A stretch of DNA of 21,873 nt from JBKHBQ01 sp046542305 (GTDB lineage Bacteria; Bacteroidota; Bacteroidia; Bacteroidales; 4484-276). A model generated the notes under the pieces. That model worked only from the letters and a program-made list of their open reading frames with translations. It had not been told where the DNA came from and did no database searches. The first letter of the stretch is position 1. Each line of letters opens with the position of its first letter. The stretch lies in contig JBKHBQ010000033.1 in assembly GCA_046542305.1 (NCBI GenBank), forward strand, positions 1 through 21,873, read 5' to 3'. Below, in pieces: positions 14,129 through 21,873 of this stretch. The position numbers and the translations under genes were made by a program.

Positions 14129-16567
14129 ATGCTTACTAAAATACCATCCATCACCATCCTGATCATTATTGCCTTAAGCCTGGATCTTTTTTCACAGCCT
14201 GCCGGCATTCACTTCAACGTGAATATGTCGTGGCAGATCGAAACCGGAAATTTTGATCCGGAAGAGGATTTCGTGGATATTGCCGGCGATTTTAATGAAT
14301 GGGGCGAAATCCTCACCCCGCTCTCCGACACAAACAACGACAGCATTTACGACGTAATGATTGATGATTTTTACATAGGTCAGAATATCCAGTTTAAATT
14401 TCGCCTGAACGGTGTGTGGGACGGCAACGAGGAATTCTCCGGCGGCGGCCCCAACCGGCAGTATACCGTAGCCTCGGCTACCGATTCGGTGTATTACTGG
14501 TACAACGACGAGTTGCCCGGATCGGGCGATCCGCAGGCTGGATTTTCGGTGCAGGTGAGTGATATCCTGAGCGGAAGCAGCCTCCATTTTCAGAACGAAT
14601 CCTCGGGGATTGTCACCCAGTGGCACTGGCACTTCGAAGGCGGCACTCCTGAGTATTCTACGGCCGAAAGCCCGCTGGTAAGCTACCACCTTCCGGGCAG
14701 CTTTGGGGTGCAACTGGTGGCAGCCAACGATTCACTCAGCGACACGCTCCACATTGACGATTATATCACGGTGAGCCAGCGCGATACCACAGAAATCGAC
14801 TGGTGGAACCATACGGTGTTTTACGAAATTTTTGTCAGAAGTTTTTACGACTCCGACGGCGACGGCATCGGTGACTTTAATGGGCTGACACAAAAACTGG
14901 ATTACCTGAACGACGGCGATCCTGCCACCACCGACGATCTTGGCATCACCGGCATCTGGCTCATGCCTGTCAATCCTTCACCCAGTTATCATGGCTATGA
15001 TGTTACGAATTACACGGCCATCAATCCCGATTATGGTACCATGAACGATTTTCAGGAATTTCTGGATGCAGCACATGCGCGCGGTATCCGGGTGATTGTG
15101 GATTACGTGATGAACCACAGCAGCAGCCAGCACCCGTGGTTTATCAGTGCACAGGATCCGCAGAGCGAATACCGCGACTATTATCGCTGGTCGGCCACAA
15201 ATCCGGGTTACCCGGGGCCATGGGGGCAACAGGTGTGGCACTGGACCGGCTCAGGGTACTATTACGGCATCTTCTGGGACGGCATGCCCGACCTGAACTA
15301 CGAAACCCCGGAGGTGAAGGAGGAGATGTTTGATGTTGCAACGTATTGGCTTGACGAGGTGGGTGTGGACGGCTTCAGGCTCGACGCCGTCAAATACATT
15401 TATGAGGAGGGGCCGGTGCTCGAAGACCTGCCCCAGACCTTTCAGTTCTGGAAGGATTTCAGTGCACATACAAAAAATGTCTCTTCGGAAGCTTACAGCA
15501 TCGGCGAAGCCTGGACCAACACCACCACCGTGCTGGAATACGTTGAAGATGGGGGCCTCGACATGTGCTTCGAATTCGACCTGGCAAACAGCACCATGCA
15601 CACGGCCATTACGGGCAATGCCACTGCAATCCGCAACCACATGTCGATGGTGTACAGCATTTATCCGCATCTGCAGTGGGGCACGTTTCTTACGAATCAC
15701 GACATGAACCGCGTGTTTAGCGAGCTGGACCAGAACGAGGAAAAAAACAAACTGGCCGCCGCACTTTATCTTACCCTGCCCGGGGTTCCTTATATTTACT
15801 ATGGTGAAGAAATCGGCATGCTGGGCGAAAAACCCGATCCCGAAATCCGCCGGCCGATGCAATGGAGCCCCAACGCCAATGCAGGGTTTACCAGCGGCAT
15901 TCCGTGGCACGGTCTCAACAGCAATTACGCCGAGTACAATGTGGAGGTTGAGCTGGAAAATCCCGCCTCCATCCTTAACCGCTACAAAAAAATGGTCCGG
16001 ATCAGGAATCTTAAACCGGCGCTGCAAACCGGCACCTACCACGAGCTGCCGGCGTCGGATGAATCCGTTTTTTCGTTTATCCGCAGCACGCCCGACGATA
16101 CGGCGATCGTGGTGATCAACACGTCGGCCGAAAGCATCCAGAATACCGGGATCGATTTATCCGCCGCCGGGTTGCCTGCCGGTGAGGTCAGCCTGTGGAA
16201 TATGATGAGCGAAGACTGGGAAATTCTGGGTGTTGATACTGCCGGATTTGTGGTGTTGCCGCAAATGGCTGGTTTCCGGGTGCACATCTGGTCGTTTGAG
16301 ATGATATCCGGTACCGGGGAGCATATGCCCGCACCATCCGGCCACCTGCGCCTCTGGCCCAATCCTGCCCGGGAAAACATCAACATCCAGGCGCATGCAA
16401 AGATAAACCGTGTACAATGCTACGATATTGCAGGCCATGTGGTAGCTGAAGCTGATGGGTCCTCCCGCAGTTTGCAGTTGCATACCGGCAGCTTAAAACC
16501 CGGTATATATATTATCCGGGTCAGGACCGATGATGGTGTTTACTCAGAGCGCGTGGTGGTGAAGTAA
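14129..16567 (+). CDS. Secreted GH13 alpha-amylase family enzyme with PKD and T9SS sorting domains
   Basis: 812-aa extracellular glycoside hydrolase. Order: signal peptide (1-22); starch-binding or E-set-like domain (about 28-125; DIAGDFNEWGE, then FKFRLNGVWDG); PKD-like domain (about 135-215; WHWHFEGGTPEYST); GH13 barrel (about 225-600); beta-sandwich domain C (about 610-710); and a T9SS C-terminal sorting domain (about 730-812; LRLWPNPARENINI ... LKPGIYIIRV). Catalytic residues are visible: H330 in region I, nucleophile D419 (GFRLDAVKY), acid/base E460 (IGEAW) and D525 (TNHD). A DSDGDGIGD loop at 241-249 looks calcium-binding. The block EIRRPMQWSPNANAGF resembles amylases intermediate with oligo-1,6-glucosidases. 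Likely substrates are starch or malto-oligosaccharides. No sus-type transporter genes are adjacent. Confidence 0.93.
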   Translation: MLTKIPSITILIIIALSLDLFSQPAGIHFNVNMSWQIETGNFDPEEDFVDIAGDFNEWGEILTPLSDTNNDSIYDVMIDDFYIGQNIQFKFRLNGVWDGNEEFSGGGPNRQYTVASATDSVYYWYNDELPGSGDPQAGFSVQVSDILSGSSLHFQNESSGIVTQWHWHFEGGTPEYSTAESPLVSYHLPGSFGVQLVAANDSLSDTLHIDDYITVSQRDTTEIDWWNHTVFYEIFVRSFYDSDGDGIGDFNGLTQKLDYLNDGDPATTDDLGITGIWLMPVNPSPSYHGYDVTNYTAINPDYGTMNDFQEFLDAAHARGIRVIVDYVMNHSSSQHPWFISAQDPQSEYRDYYRWSATNPGYPGPWGQQVWHWTGSGYYYGIFWDGMPDLNYETPEVKEEMFDVATYWLDEVGVDGFRLDAVKYIYEEGPVLEDLPQTFQFWKDFSAHTKNVSSEAYSIGEAWTNTTTVLEYVEDGGLDMCFEFDLANSTMHTAITGNATAIRNHMSMVYSIYPHLQWGTFLTNHDMNRVFSELDQNEEKNKLAAALYLTLPGVPYIYYGEEIGMLGEKPDPEIRRPMQWSPNANAGFTSGIPWHGLNSNYAEYNVEVELENPASILNRYKKMVRIRNLKPALQTGTYHELPASDESVFSFIRSTPDDTAIVVINTSAESIQNTGIDLSAAGLPAGEVSLWNMMSEDWEILGVDTAGFVVLPQMAGFRVHIWSFEMISGTGEHMPAPSGHLRLWPNPARENINIQAHAKINRVQCYDIAGHVVAEADGSSRSLQLHTGSLKPGIYIIRVRTDDGVYSERVVVK

Positions 16568-16614
16568 ACTTTCAGCAGGTGCCCGGAAATTTTTGGATTT
16601 TGGATCAGGAGAAC

Positions 16615-17889
16615 CTACACCAATCCGTCCACAAGTTCCTTCAGTTTTTTATTTCCTGACAGCTTGCTGTTGTTGAATACCTCAAGCAGTGCCTCCATGG
16701 GCATAAACTGTTTTTCCTTCAGGTAATGAAACATCGCAAACATCATGGCATTGCGGCCGCCGGCCTGTTCACGGAAAGGAAGCGAAATCACCCGTGCCTT
16801 TGTTTCTGGTGTTTGCAGCGAACTGTCGATCAGGAGCAGTTTATCTTCCCCGAGCCCGGTGATGCGTTTCCGGGCAAATGCCAGTCCGTCATCCGAAGTC
16901 ACAATCACCACATCAGGTTCAGGGGCGCCGGTGTACAGAATGTCGTTGGGCGACAGGATAAGATGCGAAGCTGAAAAACCAACACCTACCGTTACCGGAT
17001 AGCTGCCTTTTTTGGTCACCTTCAGGCCCGATTTCATCCCTGCGCGAATAAACAGCTCTGCCGCGGCCTGAATGCCTTCGCCGGCCGATCCGCTCAGGAA
17101 AATGCGTATATCGTGGTCGAGGTCGGAGTGATATGCTTTTTCGACGTTTAGCTTCTGCGAAAACAACGAAGGCGTTTCATCCTTTACAGGCGTTTTGAAG
17201 GCGCGCGGTTCCTTATCCGCATACACTTTTATTTCCAGCCCGGCATCCTCTATCAGTTGGTTGAGTTTCATACCGGGATTGCTTTTTACGCCGTAAGAGG
17301 GGCACACTTCCATCACCTCTACCAGCGAAAATCCTTTCCTGGAAAATGCCTCCTGCAGGGCGTGAGAAAAATCGCCGATTCCGCTGATGCGTCGCACATA
17401 GCCCGCTCCGGCGGCGGTGACCAGTGCGCAGATGTCGTAACCCGGGTGTCCTGCACCTTCGGGCAGGGTAGGGGTTTTAAATCCTTCAGGTGTAAACTCG
17501 CTGGGCTGCCCTCCGGTCATGCCGTAGAGCATGTTGTTATGGATCACCACCGTCATATTGTAGCCGTTGTGGGCGGCATCCAGCAGGTGCTGCATTCCGA
17601 TGGTGGCCCCGCCGTCGCCCACAAATACAATCACCTTCTTGTCAGGGTTGTTCAGTCCGGCGGATACGCCCGAGGCTAATGCTACCGAGCGGCCGTGCAG
17701 CCCGTGTACCGTATGCGAATTAAAGGCTTTGTCGATGATGCCGTGGCAGCCGATATCGGTTACCAGGATCACATCCATGGGATCTAAACGGATTTGCTGC
17801 AGGGCCTTTTCCGTATTCTTGCTGATTAATGTATGCCCGCATCCCTTGCAAAAGGGCAGGGTTTCGGTATTCAGATATTGACTATTCAT
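16615..17889 (-). CDS. 2-oxoacid:ferredoxin oxidoreductase, fused beta-gamma subunit
   Basis: 424-aa fusion. Residues 1 to about 240 form the thiamine-diphosphate beta subunit: C14/C17 (FCKGCGH), C48 and C196 (EVCPSYG) form the usual [4Fe-4S] set, and GDGG at 91-94 with NN at 118-119 is the TPP/Mg motif. Residues about 260-424 form the gamma subunit (SGSAGEGIQAAAELFIRAG, KKGSYPVTVGVGFSASHLI). It should decarboxylate a 2-oxoacid to the acyl-CoA, reducing ferredoxin, with the alpha subunit encoded immediately upstream; the genes overlap by 8 bases. No ferredoxin-like delta subunit is present, so electrons leave through the single cluster to an external acceptor. Substrate is not readable from sequence; see the divergent glutaryl-CoA dehydrogenase for a hint. 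Confidence 0.92.
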   Translation of the reverse strand: MNSQYLNTETLPFCKGCGHTLISKNTEKALQQIRLDPMDVILVTDIGCHGIIDKAFNSHTVHGLHGRSVALASGVSAGLNNPDKKVIVFVGDGGATIGMQHLLDAAHNGYNMTVVIHNNMLYGMTGGQPSEFTPEGFKTPTLPEGAGHPGYDICALVTAAGAGYVRRISGIGDFSHALQEAFSRKGFSLVEVMEVCPSYGVKSNPGMKLNQLIEDAGLEIKVYADKEPRAFKTPVKDETPSLFSQKLNVEKAYHSDLDHDIRIFLSGSAGEGIQAAAELFIRAGMKSGLKVTKKGSYPVTVGVGFSASHLILSPNDILYTGAPEPDVVIVTSDDGLAFARKRITGLGEDKLLLIDSSLQTPETKARVISLPFREQAGGRNAMMFAMFHYLKEKQFMPMEALLEVFNNSKLSGNKKLKELVDGLV

Positions 17890-18988
17890 GCTTTGTTACC
17901 TCCTCTGTAATTTCTGACGGATCAATCATGTTTCCGATCTTGTTCACGGCATGTACGTTCTCCGGCACATTTACACCGAAAAGCAGTTGTGTTAGCTGGC
18001 CGGTGTAGTTTTCCTCCGCAATTACCACATGCTTATATGTTTTTATCACGTCCAGATAAATGCCGGGTACGGGTATCATGGTTTTAGGGATCAGCAGCGA
18101 AACCTTCCTATCCCGGTGGCGCAGCATCAGCGCCGCTTCACGCGCAGCATTGGCTGTGATGCCGTACGAGATCAGCAGGGTATCTGCGCCCGGATCTTCT
18201 TCCAGTTCGTAATGCAGGAAAGTATCCGTGTTTTGTTCAATTTTCCGGTGAAGCCTGCGGGTGTTTTCCAGCGCTTCGGGGCTGAGGCCTTCGAGGATGC
18301 CTTTTTCGTTGTGCGTCGATCCGGTCAGCCGCACCTGGTGCTTGTTGTTGCCTACCGGCAGGAATGCAGGAACAAGTTTTTCATCCCTTTTGTAAGGGTG
18401 ATAAGTTTCTTCTTTTTCATAGAAAACTCTTTTCACCGGATCGATGTTACTCAGGCTGTCCATATCGATGCTGAACTGGGTCATTACTTCCTCCTTGGAT
18501 GTGAGCAGCACCACGGGAGTACGCAGGTTTACGGCCGTTTTCACTGCATCATTGGCCAGTTCCCAGCAGTCGGCCGCGCTGGAGGTGCTGATCACCGGCA
18601 GGGAATAACCTCCGGAAAGCATTCCCCTGAGCAGCAGCAGGTCGCCCTGTGCGCCGCTGGTGGCGGTTCCGGTAGCCGGTCCCAGACGCTGCACCAATAC
18701 GATCACCATGGGCAATTCCATCATGTAGGCCAGGTTGACCGATTCGAGCATAAGGGCAAATCCCGGAAACGAAGTGGCCGTTACGGGTAAATGTCCCGCG
18801 GACGAAAAGCCGCACATCCACTGCAGGGTAGTGATTTCATCCGGAGCCGCCAGGAAGGTCTTGAATCTTTTTCCTGAATAGGCGTAAAGGTTGTTTGCAG
18901 GTGTGATGGGATAACCGATAAACACATCGGCACCCGACCGCACCAGCGATTCCGTCATCAATAATGATCCGTCGACTAATGCTTGCAT
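17882..18988 (-). CDS. 2-oxoacid:ferredoxin oxidoreductase, alpha subunit
   Basis: 368-aa pyrimidine-binding subunit (POR_N followed by PFOR_II domains) of the enzyme completed by the beta-gamma fusion. Key features are GYPITPANNL at 25-34, P-D-E-I-T-T-L-Q-W-M (domain I glutamate region), V-L-V-Q-R-L-G-P-A-T-G and the C-terminal V-V-I-A-E-E-N-Y-T-G-Q-L-T segment. The start is set at 18988 (MQALVDGSLL). A further 25 codons are open upstream, but the family begins here and a -7-like box lies at 19016-19009, between the two possible starts. The gene is the first of a two-gene operon, divergent from gcdH. Two other members of the family, 2-oxoglutarate (KorA) and branched-chain oxoacid enzymes, look alike in sequence, so the substrate is left open. 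Confidence 0.92.
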   Translation of the reverse strand: MQALVDGSLLMTESLVRSGADVFIGYPITPANNLYAYSGKRFKTFLAAPDEITTLQWMCGFSSAGHLPVTATSFPGFALMLESVNLAYMMELPMVIVLVQRLGPATGTATSGAQGDLLLLRGMLSGGYSLPVISTSSAADCWELANDAVKTAVNLRTPVVLLTSKEEVMTQFSIDMDSLSNIDPVKRVFYEKEETYHPYKRDEKLVPAFLPVGNNKHQVRLTGSTHNEKGILEGLSPEALENTRRLHRKIEQNTDTFLHYELEEDPGADTLLISYGITANAAREAALMLRHRDRKVSLLIPKTMIPVPGIYLDVIKTYKHVVIAEENYTGQLTQLLFGVNVPENVHAVNKIGNMIDPSEITEEVTKHE

Positions 18989-19008
18989 ATTTTCCAATTT
19001 TCGGGGTG

Positions 19009-19016
19009 TAAAAGTA
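19009..19016 (-). promoter_or_regulatory. Possible -7 box of the oxidoreductase operon
   Basis: TACTTTTA on the minus strand differs from TAnnTTTG by one base and lies 21 bases before the chosen alpha-subunit ATG. Confidence 0.4.
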
Positions 19017-19074
19017 GAAAAGTTGAACCAGTCAATACCAACAAACACACCTATTTTGAGCAAATATAAATTGC

Positions 19075-19100
19075 ATTGCTGTTATTAGATTAACAGCAAT
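19075..19100. promoter_or_regulatory. Perfect inverted repeat between divergent oxidoreductase and gcdH genes
   Basis: ATTGCTGTTA and TAACAGCAAT are 10-bp perfect arms around the spacer TTAGAT. The element ends 5 bases before the gcdH -7 box, covering its -33 region, as a repressor or activator site would. A second pairing, AAATTGC (19068-19074) with GCAATTT (19096-19102), overlaps it. Confidence 0.6.
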
Positions 19101-19105
19101 TTACC

Positions 19106-19113
19106 TACATTTG
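19106..19113 (+). promoter_or_regulatory. -7 box of gcdH
   Basis: TACATTTG matches TAnnTTTG, 36 bases before the ATG at 19150 and just downstream of the inverted repeat. Confidence 0.6.
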
Positions 19114-19149
19114 CCGTCTTATTCCGGCACTTTAAAAAAAACATGAGAT

Positions 19150-20331
19150 ATGGCATCAACAGTATTATTTGAAGCACCTGATCATTATCTGGTGGACGAA
19201 CTGTTTACGGATGAACACAAAATTATTCGTGAAGCAGTAAGGGATTGGGTAAACCGTGCGGTAAAACCAATCATCGAAGAGCATTACGAACAGGGTAAAT
19301 TCCCCCGTCACCTGGTGAAGGAAATGGGAGAGCTCGGCACTTTCGGCCCCTTCATTCCCGAGGAATACGGCGGGCCCGGCATGGATTACGTTTCCTATGG
19401 TGTAATTATGCAGGAACTCGAGCGTGGCGACTCCGGCATACGTTCCATGGCGTCGGTGCAGACTTCGCTGGTGATCTTCCCCATCTGGAAATTCGGAACT
19501 GAGGAACAAAAGCAAAAATATATCCCGCGGCTGATCAACGGCGAGATAATCGGCTGTTTCGGACTTACCGAACCCAACCATGGTTCTGATCCTGGCAGCA
19601 TGGTCACCCGTTTCGAAGATAAGGGCGATCACGTGGTGCTCAACGGCGCCAAGATGTGGATCACCAATTCCACTATTGCCGATGTGGCTGTGGTATGGGC
19701 AAAGGATGAAGAAGGCACCATCCGCGGCATGATCGTGGAAGCCGGCGCTGAAGGATATTCCGCTCCCGAAACCCATGGCAAGTACAGCCTTCGTGCTTCT
19801 GTGACCGGAGAGCTGGTATTCGACAACGTGAAGGTGCCCAAGGAAAACCTCTTTCCCGAGGTGAAAGGTTTGCGCGGACCGCTGAACTGCCTCAATTCGG
19901 CCCGTTACGGAATTGCCTGGGGTGCTGTGGGTGCTGCCATGGACTGCTACGATGCAGCCCTGCGCTACTCGCTCGAAAGAAAGCAGTTCGGAAGGCCGAT
20001 TGCCGGTTTCCAGTTGCAGCAGAAAAAGCTGGCCGAAGCCCTCACCGAGATCACCAAGGCACAATTGCTGAGCTGGCGCCTGGGCAACCTGCGCAACGAA
20101 GGCAAAGCCACCGCGGCCATGATCTCCATGGCAAAACGCAACAACGTGGCCATGGCCCTCAACATCGCCAGGGAAACCAGACAAATCCTCGGAGCCATGG
20201 GGATTACCAACGATTATCCCATGATGCGCCACATGATGAACCTCGAATCGGTTATCACCTACGAAGGAACCCACGACATCCACCTGCTCATCACAGGTGC
20301 CGAAGCCACAGGTGTTCCCGCTTTCAAATAA
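19150..20331 (+). CDS. gcdH: Glutaryl-CoA dehydrogenase (acyl-CoA dehydrogenase family)
   Basis: 393-aa FAD enzyme that oxidises and decarboxylates glutaryl-CoA to crotonyl-CoA in lysine, tryptophan and related catabolism. Features that separate it from ordinary acyl-CoA dehydrogenases are G-I-R98-S-M-A-S-V-Q-T-S-L, whose Arg matches human R94 that holds the glutaryl carboxylate, the TEPNHGSDPGSM block, SARYGIAWGAVGAA, and catalytic E372 in YEGTHDIH. The length is normal. It is monocistronic, with its own -7 box and a strong terminator, and divergent from the 2-oxoacid oxidoreductase operon. Whether it decarboxylates, or only dehydrogenates as some anaerobe enzymes do, cannot be decided by eye. 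Confidence 0.92.
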   Translation: MASTVLFEAPDHYLVDELFTDEHKIIREAVRDWVNRAVKPIIEEHYEQGKFPRHLVKEMGELGTFGPFIPEEYGGPGMDYVSYGVIMQELERGDSGIRSMASVQTSLVIFPIWKFGTEEQKQKYIPRLINGEIIGCFGLTEPNHGSDPGSMVTRFEDKGDHVVLNGAKMWITNSTIADVAVVWAKDEEGTIRGMIVEAGAEGYSAPETHGKYSLRASVTGELVFDNVKVPKENLFPEVKGLRGPLNCLNSARYGIAWGAVGAAMDCYDAALRYSLERKQFGRPIAGFQLQQKKLAEALTEITKAQLLSWRLGNLRNEGKATAAMISMAKRNNVAMALNIARETRQILGAMGITNDYPMMRHMMNLESVITYEGTHDIHLLITGAEATGVPAFK

Positions 20332-20347
20332 GATCTTTCTACACACG

Positions 20348-20393
20348 AAAAGCTGCATTTCCACAGACAGACCGGGGAAGTGCAGCTTTTTTT
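20348..20393 (+). terminator. gcdH terminator
   Basis: AAAGCTGCATTTCC (20349-20362) pairs with the segment ending TGCAGCTTT (20376-20389), 14 pairs with one G-T, around a 13-base loop, followed by a T run. It also has an A run on the other side. Confidence 0.85.
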
Positions 20394-20485
20394 ATGCTGC
20401 TGAACCTGCAAATTGAGAATTGCGGCTAATGGTATTTTTAAATCAATTCAGATTGACAGACATCTAAATTCTTACTTCGTTAACT

Positions 20486-21238
20486 TTATTCCGTGATTAG
20501 CATATAAGTGATGCCCACAGATGCATAATTGAACAGCGAAAAGGTGTACACCTCATCGTTATCTGCTCCGCCTTCAAGAATACGGTATCCCGCTCTGATC
20601 CTGAAGCGTTCGGACAAATCCAGGGTTGCGGCAAGCAACACATCTTCAGCCCGGCCCTGCGGTGCAGCCAGCGCATCGCCGTAAAGCAGAAGCCCTAAAT
20701 TTTCATACAGTTTCCAGAACAACCTGAAATTGATAATGGGCACAAATCCCACGTTTGGCTTTTCTGCCGACAGGCCGGGCGAGGAAAGTGCAATTTTGGC
20801 ATCCCTGAGTTTTGCCGTAAAACCCAAACCGAACTCAAGCCCCGGCTTTCTCACAATTTCATAGCGGTACGTTATTCTGTACGAGTTGAATTTGAAGGAG
20901 GCATCCAACTCAGTGTGGGCCGGAAATTCCACACCTGTGAAAAAAATATCCTCCGGCACGCTGCCCTCCGATTTTACTTCAAGGGGCGCGTAAAGCAAGG
21001 ACAAGGTATGGCGCGCGTTTAGGGTGTAGCTCAATCTCAGCCTGTAGAAAAAGGCGGTTTCCGGATTCAGATCATCCTTCAGGGAAAAAAAGGTTCCCGC
21101 GTCGCCCGGAATGCGGACATCATTGTAGCCGGTAAACACCGCGCCCGTTTCCAGGTCGATAGCTGCCTGGGAATGCGCAGATTTTGAAAATGCTAAAATC
21201 AGCAATAAAATGAAGAGCGGATAAAAACTGGTTTTCAT
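20486..21238 (-). CDS. Outer-membrane beta-barrel protein, function unknown
   Basis: 250-aa protein with a signal peptide (1-23, ending SAHSQ). The rest is alternating amphipathic strands, such as FYRLRLSYTLNARHTLSLLYAPLEV, FNSYRITYRYEIV, LEFGLGFTAKLRDAKIAL and FRIRAGYRILEGG. These imply a barrel of about 8-10 strands. It ends with a strand Y-A-S-V-G-I-T-Y. It resembles the general outer-membrane beta-barrel proteins of Bacteroidota but I cannot name a subfamily. There is no plug, TonB box or catalytic motif. It faces gcdH tail to tail and may be a porin-like or structural barrel. Confidence 0.8.
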   Translation of the reverse strand: MKTSFYPLFILLLILAFSKSAHSQAAIDLETGAVFTGYNDVRIPGDAGTFFSLKDDLNPETAFFYRLRLSYTLNARHTLSLLYAPLEVKSEGSVPEDIFFTGVEFPAHTELDASFKFNSYRITYRYEIVRKPGLEFGLGFTAKLRDAKIALSSPGLSAEKPNVGFVPIINFRLFWKLYENLGLLLYGDALAAPQGRAEDVLLAATLDLSERFRIRAGYRILEGGADNDEVYTFSLFNYASVGITYMLITE

Positions 21239-21309
21239 ATTTGTGAAGTTTAAATGTTAAAGTCCTTGATCAAAAGTCTGAAAATATGCACCCGGGCATC
21301 AACCGGATT

Positions 21310-21331
21310 TCCCTATACCATCCCTATACCA
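21310..21331. repeat. Two tandem copies of an 11-base unit
   Basis: TCCCTATACCA occurs twice head to tail in the gap between the two minus-strand genes. No known function; possibly chance. Confidence 0.5.
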
Positions 21332-21395
21332 TCGCCTTGTTTCAGTCGTCTTTGTTCAGGTAAAAACAAGCCGGGAAACAGGGAGGTAAGGAACT

Positions 21396-21686
21396 TTATT
21401 TCTTCATGAATTTCTGCCTGACAGTTTTGTTTTCACATTCGATCTCTGAAATGTAAATGCTGTTTTCCAAAGAGGCCGTATTGATCTCAACTGTTCCTTC
21501 CCGGCTGAAATTCTCTTTCATCAGCATTTTCCCGTACATGTCGGCAAAATCCGGGTTTTGCGGATTTGCATCTGGGTACGTGCTCGCGATATTGCAGGTT
21601 GCGTTCGGATCACCAAACGTATTGGGCGATTGTGACAACCCGATCAAAATTGAAGCGACGAAAATCAGGGTAAATAGCTTTTTCAT
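21396..21686 (-). CDS. Small secreted protein, function unknown
   Basis: 96-aa protein with a clear signal peptide (MKKLFTLIFVASILIGLS, about 1-20) and no lipobox. The mature part of about 76 residues is polar, with two cysteines (about C31 and C84) that could form a disulfide, an Asn/Pro-rich start (SPNTFGDPNATCNIAS) and a charged C-terminus. I recognise no family. A poor -7-like TATCTTTA (21786-21779) lies about 90 bases upstream. It has the same strand as the barrel gene but is 157 bases away, so co-transcription is uncertain. The last 187 bases of the window contain nothing else I can identify. Confidence 0.65.
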   Translation of the reverse strand: MKKLFTLIFVASILIGLSQSPNTFGDPNATCNIASTYPDANPQNPDFADMYGKMLMKENFSREGTVEINTASLENSIYISEIECENKTVRQKFMKK

Positions 21687-21873
21687 GTTCTGTGTTTTTT
21701 AATATGATGTACAACGGCGCGGGCTTAAAATCTGGCGAGGGCTGCCGCCATAGCTGCCGCTCACCCGCTAACAAAATTTAAAGATAGCATTTTTTGGTCG
21801 AACCGAAACACGTCCCTTCGGGTTTTGAAGCCGTGATTCCTGTCTTCCTGATTTAATGAATTACAAGAGAAAT

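Noticed and set aside
18989..19063. Upstream start for the oxidoreductase alpha subunit
   Set aside because: Would start before the -7-like box and adds 25 residues absent from the family's usual start.
19165..20364. 399-codon open frame antisense to gcdH
   Set aside because: Length is explained by the codon bias of gcdH on the other strand; its His/Gly/Phe-rich translation shows no domain, while gcdH has full family signatures.
1..21873. CRISPR arrays, insertion sequences, integrase or phage genes
   Set aside because: No regularly spaced repeats, transposase motifs or phage proteins were seen; the only mobile-like signature is the hicAB unit, which has no recombinase.

Overview
The window comes from a Bacteroidota chromosome, most likely of the order Bacteroidales or a close relative. 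The evidence is a recurring promoter form (TAnnTTTG -7 box, sometimes with an upstream TTG or TTTG), little Shine-Dalgarno signal, a secreted amylase ending in a type IX secretion (Por/T9SS) sorting domain, a long IleRS of the eukaryote-like type 2, GlnRS, and Bacteroidota-style LspA, DksA-like and lipoprotein FKBP genes. Genes are moderately GC-rich; one short cassette, hicAB, is clearly AT-rich.

Layout. Positions 1-2396 hold the C-terminal two thirds of metH, cobalamin-dependent methionine synthase. Directly downstream is a minus-strand hicA-hicB toxin-antitoxin pair (2430-2903), bracketed by a perfect 63-bp direct repeat. One copy is the present metH 3' end; the other (2990-3052) looks like the ancestral metH end, displaced by the insertion. 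The next 570 bases have no protein gene I believe in, but contain a candidate structured small RNA on the minus strand (about 3282-3406). Then come an unknown 134-aa protein (3624), an OB-fold-like lipoprotein (minus, 4030-4746), a small CBU_0592-like membrane protein (4892-5134), glnS (minus, 5168-6886), tRNA-Cys with promoter and terminator (7097-7167), an unknown 173-aa protein (7273-7794), and a likely ileS / dksA-like / lspA cluster (7955-12670).

The second half carries a class I glutamine-amidotransferase-like protein (minus, 12760-13443), an FKBP-type prolyl isomerase lipoprotein (13588-14058), a secreted GH13 alpha-amylase family enzyme (14129-16567), and a two-gene 2-oxoacid:ferredoxin oxidoreductase operon (alpha, then fused beta-gamma; minus, 16615-18988). 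This operon is divergent from a glutaryl-CoA dehydrogenase (19150-20331), with a perfect 10-bp inverted repeat between them. An outer-membrane beta-barrel protein and a small secreted protein (both minus) close the window.

How the genes fit together. Much of the window is housekeeping: translation (glnS, ileS, tRNA-Cys), one-carbon metabolism and lipoprotein maturation. The most notable points are the repeat-flanked hicAB cassette that rewrites the end of metH, the unassigned structured RNA, an IleRS with GIHH in place of the HIGH signature (linked to mupirocin hyper-resistance), and the oxidoreductase/glutaryl-CoA dehydrogenase pair with a shared candidate operator, which would suit a 2-oxoadipate to glutaryl-CoA to crotonyl-CoA route.
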